From Pseudomonadota bacterium (GTDB lineage: Bacteria; Desulfobacterota; Desulfovibrionia; Desulfovibrionales; Desulfovibrionaceae): a stretch of 10,839 nt of DNA. Below the pieces are notes generated by a model, which saw nothing but the letters and a program-made list of their open reading frames with translations, ran no database searches and was not told the origin of the DNA. A program made the position numbers and the translations under genes. Below are positions 6,109-10,839 of the stretch, one piece after another (the stretch's first letter is position 1; each line of letters starts with the position of its first letter). Location: the NCBI GenBank assembly GCA_023426275.1, contig JAFABC010000200.1, positions 1 to 10,839 of the forward strand. The letters are read 5' to 3'.

Positions 6109-7326
6109 ATGAGCGACACCCTGGACGCCCTGCGCATCGCCGATGCCGACAAAGCCGGCCACCCGGGCGGCGCAAGACGCCGTCCCCGTCGCCGCTGGCC
6201 CGTCATCCTGGCCCTTGTGGTCGCGGCCGCCCTGCTCGTCTGGGTCTTTTCGCCGCGCGTCCACACGGTCCGGGTCGCCACGGCCGCCCTGGCCTATCCC
6301 TCCCGGGCCGTGACCAGGCTCACGGCCAGCGGCTACATCGTGGCCCAGCGCAAGGCGGCCCTGGCCACCAAGGCCACGGCCCAGCTCGTCTGGCTCGGCG
6401 TGGAGGAAGGCAGCCGGGTGCAAAAAGGCCAGATCCTGGCCCGGCTGGAAAACGCCGACGTGGAGGCCGGCCGCCAACGGGCCCGGCACGACATGGAGGC
6501 GGCCAACTTTCAGATCGCCTCGGCCCGGGCCGAACTGCGCGACGCCCGCATCAACTACCGCCGCATGAAAACGCTCGTGGCCGGCGACTACGTGGCCCGC
6601 GCCGACCATGACGCGGCCCTGGCCCGGCTGCAAAAAGCCGAGGCGGCCGTGTCCCAGGCCGAAGCCAACCGTCAGGCCCGGGCCGAAGCCCTGCGCGAGG
6701 CCGAGGCCGCCCTGGACTACACCGAGCTCAAGGCCCCGTTTGACGCGGTGGTGCTGACCAAAAACGCCGACGTCGGCGACATCATCTCGCCCCTTGGCGC
6801 GTCGTCCACCTCCAAGGCGGCCGTGGTCAGCATCGCGGACATGGGATCGCTCGCCGCCGAAGTGGACGTGTCGGAATCGAGCCTGCACGAAGTCGCGGTG
6901 GGCGAGCCCTGCGAAATCATGCTGGACGCCATCCCCAGCGAACGTTTTCCCGGCACGGTGCACATGATCGTGCCCACGGCCGACCGCACCAAGGCCACGG
7001 TGCTGGTCAAGGTGCGCTTCAACAAGCTGGACCCGCGCGTGCTCCCGGAAATGAGCGTCAAGGTGGCCTTCCTGTCCCGGCCGCTTGCCCCGGCCGAAAT
7101 GACGCCACGTCTGGCCGTGCCGGAGACGGCCATTCTCCGGCGCGACGGGAAGGCGGCGGTCTTCGTCATCGAAAATGGTAAGGCCATCTACACGCCCGTG
7201 ACCACAGGCGAGGCCATCGGCGATTTGCGGGCCGTGACCTCGGGGCTTGCCGCCGGCCGGAAGGTCGTGGTCGCCCCGCCGCCGGATCTTGCCTCGGGCG
7301 ACCGCGTCGCCCCGGCCGAGGAGTGA
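6109..7326 (+). CDS. HlyD/MacA-family periplasmic adaptor subunit of an ABC export system
   Basis: This 405-residue membrane-fusion protein anchors in the inner membrane and bridges the periplasm for the ABC transporter encoded downstream. Order of parts: a short cytoplasmic tail with a strong Arg cluster (GARRRPRRRW, 21-30), one membrane helix (31-47), and the first half of the barrel-sandwich domain (about 72-114, with the family-like EEGSRVQKGQILARL). A long Ala/Glu/Arg-rich alpha-helical hairpin (about 115-203) follows, then the second half of the sandwich (LDYTELKAPFDAVV to about 245), the beta-barrel (about 246-322) and a membrane-proximal C-terminal part. The hairpin suggests contact with a TolC-like outer-membrane duct, but none is encoded in the window. 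The ATG has AGGAG (6100-6104) 4 bases upstream. The ribosome binding site of the next gene lies in its final codons. MacA and DevB are the nearest functional analogues; the substrate is unknown. Confidence 0.93.
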   Translation: MSDTLDALRIADADKAGHPGGARRRPRRRWPVILALVVAAALLVWVFSPRVHTVRVATAALAYPSRAVTRLTASGYIVAQRKAALATKATAQLVWLGVEEGSRVQKGQILARLENADVEAGRQRARHDMEAANFQIASARAELRDARINYRRMKTLVAGDYVARADHDAALARLQKAEAAVSQAEANRQARAEALREAEAALDYTELKAPFDAVVLTKNADVGDIISPLGASSTSKAAVVSIADMGSLAAEVDVSESSLHEVAVGEPCEIMLDAIPSERFPGTVHMIVPTADRTKATVLVKVRFNKLDPRVLPEMSVKVAFLSRPLAPAEMTPRLAVPETAILRRDGKAAVFVIENGKAIYTPVTTGEAIGDLRAVTSGLAAGRKVVVAPPPDLASGDRVAPAEE

Positions 7327-7331
7327 TGCCC

Positions 7332-7862
7332 ATGACCACGCCCCGCCCCGTCCCCCCGGCCATGGCCGACGACGCCTTTACCAGGCTGCTGGCCGTCGTG
7401 CGCCGGGCCAACCCGCCGCATCGGGTCCATGTCCACGAGCCCACCCGCACCATGGCCGAAGCGGCCCACAATCTCAGTTTCGATCCCGGGCGCATCGTCA
7501 AGACCATCGCCTTTGGCCGCCGCGACGGCGGGGTGGTGCTGGCCGCCCTGCGGGGCACGCGCCGGGTGGCCTACCCGGCCCTGGCCGCCCTGCTCGGGGT
7601 GACGCGCCGGGACCTCGCCGCCCTGTCGCCGGAGCAGGTGCTGGAGCGGCTGGGCGTTGCGCCGGGCAGCGTCTCGCCCGTGCCCCTTTTCCCGGACATT
7701 CCGATTTGCATCGATGCCGACGTGCTGACCATCGCCCCCACGCTCTACTGCGGCCTGGGCCGGCCGGACCGCACCCTGGAAATCGCCCCGGCCGATCTGC
7801 TCGCCCTGGCCGGCGGCCAGCTGGGGGAATTTTCCAAACCACCGGCCGGGGCCGCGTCATGA
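7332..7862 (+). CDS. YbaK/ProX-family aminoacyl-tRNA deacylase-like protein
   Basis: This 176-residue protein matches the YbaK/EbsC/ProX fold, whose characterised members hydrolyse mischarged aminoacyl-tRNA in trans (for example Cys-tRNA(Pro)). Visible signs are the N-terminal HEPTRTMAEAA (35-45), the nearly invariant lysine in IVKTIAFG (Lys57), a middle ALRGTRRVAYP segment, and the late glycine-rich turn followed by the RTLEIAPADLLALA strand-helix (147-160). The usual Gly-Ser near position 140 reads Cys140-Gly141, so activity and specificity are uncertain. I chose ATG 7332 because GAGGAG (7318-7323) lies 8 bases upstream; ATG 7326, overlapping the adaptor stop codon, is too close to it, and ATG 7362 is a further option. 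The stop overlaps the ATPase start (ATGA), so translation is probably coupled. Its place between adaptor and ATPase is odd for a tRNA-editing factor. Confidence 0.88.
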   Translation: MTTPRPVPPAMADDAFTRLLAVVRRANPPHRVHVHEPTRTMAEAAHNLSFDPGRIVKTIAFGRRDGGVVLAALRGTRRVAYPALAALLGVTRRDLAALSPEQVLERLGVAPGSVSPVPLFPDIPICIDADVLTIAPTLYCGLGRPDRTLEIAPADLLALAGGQLGEFSKPPAGAAS

Positions 7863-8542
7863 CCCGGCCGCTGATCGAAATCGAACACCTGTCCAAAGCC
7901 TACCGGCGCGGCGACCAGATCATCCCGGTGCTCACGGACATCACCTTTTCCATCGCCGCCGGCGAATTCCTGGCTCTGATCGGCCCGTCGGGCTCGGGCA
8001 AATCCACGCTGCTCAACTGCATCGCCGGCATCGACGCCGTGGACGCCGGCCGCATCGTCATCGGCGGCACGGACATCACGATCTTAAGCGAAGGCGAACT
8101 TTCGCGCTGGCGCAGCCGGCATGTGGGCTTCATCTTCCAGTTCTACAACCTCATCCCGGTGCTCTCGGCCCTGGAGAACGTGGAACTGCCGCTGCTGCTC
8201 ACGGCCCTGCCGGCCCGCAAACGCCGGGAACACGCCCTGGCCGCCCTGACCGCCGTGGGCCTGCCCGACCGCACCGACCACAAGCCGTCCCAGCTTTCCG
8301 GCGGCCAGCAGCAACGCGTGGCCATCGCCCGGGCCATCGTCACCGACCCCCAGATCATCGTGGCCGACGAGCCCACGGGCGATCTGGACAAGCGCTCCGC
8401 CGCCGACATCATGGCCCTGCTCGGCAAGCTCAACCGGGAGCTTGAAAAAACCATCGTCATGGTCACCCACGACCCCCGGGCCGCCGAGGCCGCCCACCTC
8501 GTGCGCGAGCTCGACAAGGGCGAACTGCGTGTTGCTCCTTAG
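7859..8542 (+). CDS. ABC transporter ATP-binding protein, MacB/LolD type
   Basis: This 227-residue protein is a complete nucleotide-binding domain of the MacB/LolD/FtsE class, powering the FtsX-type permeases that follow. All motifs are intact: Walker A GPSGSGKST (42-50), Q-loop Gln94 in FIFQFYNLIP, signature LSGGQQQR (146-153), Walker B IIVADE (166-171) with catalytic Glu171, D-loop GDLD (174-177) and switch His204 in MVTHD. Its length is typical of a stand-alone subunit, unlike E. coli MacB, where ATPase and permease are fused. No good ribosome binding site precedes ATG 7859. The 4-base ATGA overlap with the YbaK-like gene suggests that its translation depends on ribosomes finishing that gene. 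The 3' end overlaps the next gene by 14 bases. Confidence 0.96.
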   Translation: MTRPLIEIEHLSKAYRRGDQIIPVLTDITFSIAAGEFLALIGPSGSGKSTLLNCIAGIDAVDAGRIVIGGTDITILSEGELSRWRSRHVGFIFQFYNLIPVLSALENVELPLLLTALPARKRREHALAALTAVGLPDRTDHKPSQLSGGQQQRVAIARAIVTDPQIIVADEPTGDLDKRSAADIMALLGKLNRELEKTIVMVTHDPRAAEAAHLVRELDKGELRVAP

Positions 8543-9686
8543 GCTGATCGTCAAAAACGCCTTCCGCCACCGGCTGCGCTCGATGCTGACGATTCTCGGC
8601 GTCACCATCGCGCTTATGGCTTTCGGCCTCATGCGCACGGTGCTCGACGCCTGGCACGCCGGGGTCTCGGCCTCCTCGGCCAACCGGCTGGTCACCCGCA
8701 ACGCCGTCTCCCTGGTCCAGCCCCTGCCCTACGCCTACAAGGGCCGCATCCGGCAGGTGTCCGGCGTCTCCATCGTGGCCGCCGGCAACTGGTTCGGCGG
8801 CGTCTACCTGGACGAGAAAAACTTTTTCGCCAATTTCTGCATCGAGGCCGAGGAATTCTTCCAGCTCTATCCCGAAGTGCTGGTGACGCCGGCGGCGCGC
8901 CGGGCCTTCATTCTCGACCGCAAGGGCGCGATCATCGGCCGCAAGCTGGCCGACCGCTTCCACTGGCGCGTGGGCGACACCATCACCCTGCGCGGCACCG
9001 TCTACCCGGGCCAGTGGCCCCTGACCATCCGGGCCATCTACAAAGGCGCGCGGCCGGACACCGACGAGACCGTGCTCTATCTCCACTGGGCCTACGTGGA
9101 CGAGGTGATGCAGAAAACCAGCCCCGCCCGGGCCGGACAGGTCGGCTTTTTCATGATCGGCATCGACGACGCCGGCCGGGCGGCGGAAATCGCCAAGGCC
9201 ATCGACGCGCTGTTCGTCAATTCCCAGGCCGAAACCCTGACCGAAACGGAAAAGGCCTTCCAGATGGGCTTCGTAGCCATGAGCGAGGCCATTCTCATGG
9301 CCATCACGGCCGTGTCCTACGTGGTCATTCTCATCATCCTGGCCGTGGCCGCCAACACCATGGCCATGTCGGCCCGGGAACGGCTGGGCGAATTCGCCGT
9401 GCTCAAGACCCTGGGCTTTGCCGCCCCGACCCTGGCGGCCATGCTGCTGGCCGAATCCCTGCTCCTGTCCCTGTGCGGCGCGGCCCTGGCCATGGCCGGC
9501 CTGCCGCTGGTGACAAAGGTCTTTGCCGCCACCCTGACCCAGTATTTCCCCATCTTTCTCGTCTCGCGTCAGACCATGCTGCTCATCCCCGTGTTCGGGA
9601 CGGCCGTGGGCGTGCTGGCCGTCGTGGCCCCGGCCGTCCGGGTCGCCTCGGTGCGCATCGCCGAGGCCTTCCGGAGGATCGGCTGA
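8529..9686 (+). CDS. FtsX/MacB-type ABC transporter permease (first of two)
   Basis: This 385-residue inner-membrane permease has the four-helix MacB/FtsX layout: helix 1 at about 17-37, a periplasmic domain from about 40 to 254, then helices at about 256-278, 301-325 and 349-372. The cytoplasmic turn SARERLGEFAVLKTLGF (281-297) is the family coupling motif, usually R-x-x-E-I-G-x-L-R-A-L-G; here it is E-F-A-V-L-K-T-L-G. The start is GTG 8529, supported by AAGGG (8516-8520) 8 bases upstream and by residue alignment. It overlaps the ATPase gene by 14 bases. TTG 8532 is a less likely alternative; the first upstream ATG would start deep inside the ATPase gene. The second permease starts one base after this stop codon, indicating a heteromeric permease pair with the shared ATPase. 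Confidence 0.92.
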   Translation: MLLLRLIVKNAFRHRLRSMLTILGVTIALMAFGLMRTVLDAWHAGVSASSANRLVTRNAVSLVQPLPYAYKGRIRQVSGVSIVAAGNWFGGVYLDEKNFFANFCIEAEEFFQLYPEVLVTPAARRAFILDRKGAIIGRKLADRFHWRVGDTITLRGTVYPGQWPLTIRAIYKGARPDTDETVLYLHWAYVDEVMQKTSPARAGQVGFFMIGIDDAGRAAEIAKAIDALFVNSQAETLTETEKAFQMGFVAMSEAILMAITAVSYVVILIILAVAANTMAMSARERLGEFAVLKTLGFAAPTLAAMLLAESLLLSLCGAALAMAGLPLVTKVFAATLTQYFPIFLVSRQTMLLIPVFGTAVGVLAVVAPAVRVASVRIAEAFRRIG

Positions 9687-9687
9687 C

Positions 9688-10839
9688 ATGCCCGTGCCCA
9701 TCGCCTACTCCTGGCGCAACCTGCGCACGCGCCGGCTGACCACGGTGCTCACGGCCGGCGGCATGGCCCTGGTGGTCTTCGTGTTCACGGCCACCCTCAT
9801 GCTGGCCGAGGGACTGCGCCGCACCCTGGTGTCCACGGGCTCGCCGGGCAACGCCATCGTCCTGCGCAAAGGGTCCGAGACGGAGGTGCAAAGCGGCATC
9901 GAGCGGGCGAACGCCGCGGCCATGACCACCCGGCCGGAAATCGCCCTGGGCCGCGACGGCCGGCCCCTGGCCGCCCGGGAGGCGGTGGTGCTCATCGGGC
10001 TGACAAAAAAATCCACGGGCAAGACGTCCAATGTGGTCATCCGGGGCATGGACCACGCTTCCCTGGCCCTGCGGCCGCAGGTGCGCCTGATCGCCGGCCG
10101 CCTGCCCCGGCCGGGCACGCCGGAAATCATGGTGGGCAAGGCCGTGGCCGCCGGCTTCGCCAACGCCGGACTGGGGCAGCACCTGCGTTTCGGCAAGCGG
10201 CAATGGCCCATCGTCGGCGTGTTCGACGCCGGCTCCACGGGCTTTTCCTCGGAAATTTGGGGGGATGGCGATCAGCTCATGCCGGCCTTCGGTCGCAACG
10301 CCTATTCGGTGGTGGTCGTGGGACTTCGCGCCCCGGACCTCTTTCCCGCCTACAAACAGGCCATCGAAGCCGACCCTCGCCTTCAGGCCGAGGTCTGGCG
10401 CGAGACGCGCTACTATGAAAAACAGTCGGACATGATGCGCAAGTTCCTGACGGTCCTCGGCGTCGCCCTGACGGCCATCTTCTCCCTGGGAGCCATGATC
10501 GGGGCCATGATCACCATGTACTCGGCCGTGGCCAACCGGGTGCCGGAAATCGGCACCCTGCGGGCCCTGGGCTTTTCCCGGACAAGCATCCTGGCCGCCT
10601 TTCTCCTGGAATCCATGTTCCTGGGACTGCTTGGCGGCGTGGCCGGCGTGGCCCTGGCCGGCGGGCTCGTGCTCGTGTCCTTTTCCACCACCAATTTCCA
10701 GACGTTTTCCGAACTTTCCTTCAAATTCGCCCTAACGCCCTGGATCGTCTGGCTGTCCCTGGCCTTTTCCCTGCTCATGGGCGTGATCGGCGGCTTTCTG
10801 CCCGCCGTGCGCGCGGCGCGCCTGCCCATCGTCTCGGCC
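9688..10839 (+). CDS. FtsX/MacB-type ABC transporter permease (second of two), 3' end outside window
   Basis: The frame is open from ATG 9688 to the window edge, giving 384 residues without a stop. The last visible part, PAVRAARLPIVSA, is the usual C-terminal end of FtsX permeases, so only a few codons are probably missing. Helices are at about 18-40, 252-276, 301-331 and 352-374, with a periplasmic domain between the first two (about 41-250) containing VVIRGMDHASLALRP and LIAGRLPRPGTPEIMVG, typical of the MacB periplasmic core. The coupling motif NRVPEIGTLRALGFSRTSI (283-301) is close to the family consensus, more so than in the first permease. GGAGG (9673-9677) lies 10 bases upstream. The two permeases clearly differ, consistent with a LolC/LolE-style pair. 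Further operon members, possibly an outer-membrane factor, may lie beyond the edge. Confidence 0.93.
   Translation, partial: MPVPIAYSWRNLRTRRLTTVLTAGGMALVVFVFTATLMLAEGLRRTLVSTGSPGNAIVLRKGSETEVQSGIERANAAAMTTRPEIALGRDGRPLAAREAVVLIGLTKKSTGKTSNVVIRGMDHASLALRPQVRLIAGRLPRPGTPEIMVGKAVAAGFANAGLGQHLRFGKRQWPIVGVFDAGSTGFSSEIWGDGDQLMPAFGRNAYSVVVVGLRAPDLFPAYKQAIEADPRLQAEVWRETRYYEKQSDMMRKFLTVLGVALTAIFSLGAMIGAMITMYSAVANRVPEIGTLRALGFSRTSILAAFLLESMFLGLLGGVAGVALAGGLVLVSFSTTNFQTFSELSFKFALTPWIVWLSLAFSLLMGVIGGFLPAVRAARLPIVSA

Noticed and set aside
4880..6175. 431-codon minus-strand frame across mutY
   Set aside because: The composition is Gly/His/Gln-rich and featureless. MutY on the opposite strand has every catalytic and Fe-S residue in place.
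8463..9701. 412-codon minus-strand frame across the first permease gene
   Set aside because: It is an antisense shadow, very rich in Gly, His and Gln. The plus-strand frame gives a textbook four-helix FtsX permease.

Overview
The window is dense, GC-rich bacterial DNA with almost every base assigned to a gene. Very high GC, strong C/G third positions, an Rrf2/IscR-type regulator, and a 'GCCTCCGGCGGCC'-type hairpin at the left edge together suggest a Desulfovibrio-like sulfate reducer (Desulfovibrionaceae). That placement is inference from style, not from a marker gene.

Layout. Minus strand, left part: an Rrf2-family regulator with an IscR-like cysteine triad (58-495), and upstream of it a very large membrane/periplasmic protein of 1361 residues (703-4788). 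I do not recognise the family of the large protein. It reads as two head-to-tail copies of one module: signal peptide, beta-rich ectodomain, membrane helices. A stable hairpin just past its stop codon and a separate promoter-like site before the regulator suggest the two genes can be transcribed separately. Plus strand, right part: mutY (4925-6019), divergent from the large gene across 136 bases, then a tightly packed operon from 6109 to the right edge. The operon holds an HlyD-type periplasmic adaptor, a YbaK-type aminoacyl-tRNA deacylase-like protein, a MacB/LolD-type ATPase, and two different FtsX/MacB-type permeases. The second permease is cut by the window end.

How the genes work together. 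The adaptor, ATPase and two permeases form a plausible MacAB/Lol-like envelope export or mechanotransmission complex with a heteromeric permease pair. The YbaK-like gene is embedded in this operon, between adaptor and ATPase. It overlaps the ATPase gene by 4 bases (ATGA), and its ribosome binding site lies in the last codons of the adaptor gene. No outer-membrane TolC partner is visible, and the substrate cannot be told. MutY is the adenine glycosylase that removes A opposite 8-oxoguanine. Here its C-terminal MutT-like domain keeps an almost complete Nudix catalytic box.

The most rewarding items are the duplicated 1361-residue envelope protein, the MutY with apparently catalytic Nudix residues and a changed 8-oxoG-reading loop, and the deacylase gene locked into the transporter operon. 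No tRNA, rRNA, CRISPR array, insertion sequence or phage gene was seen.
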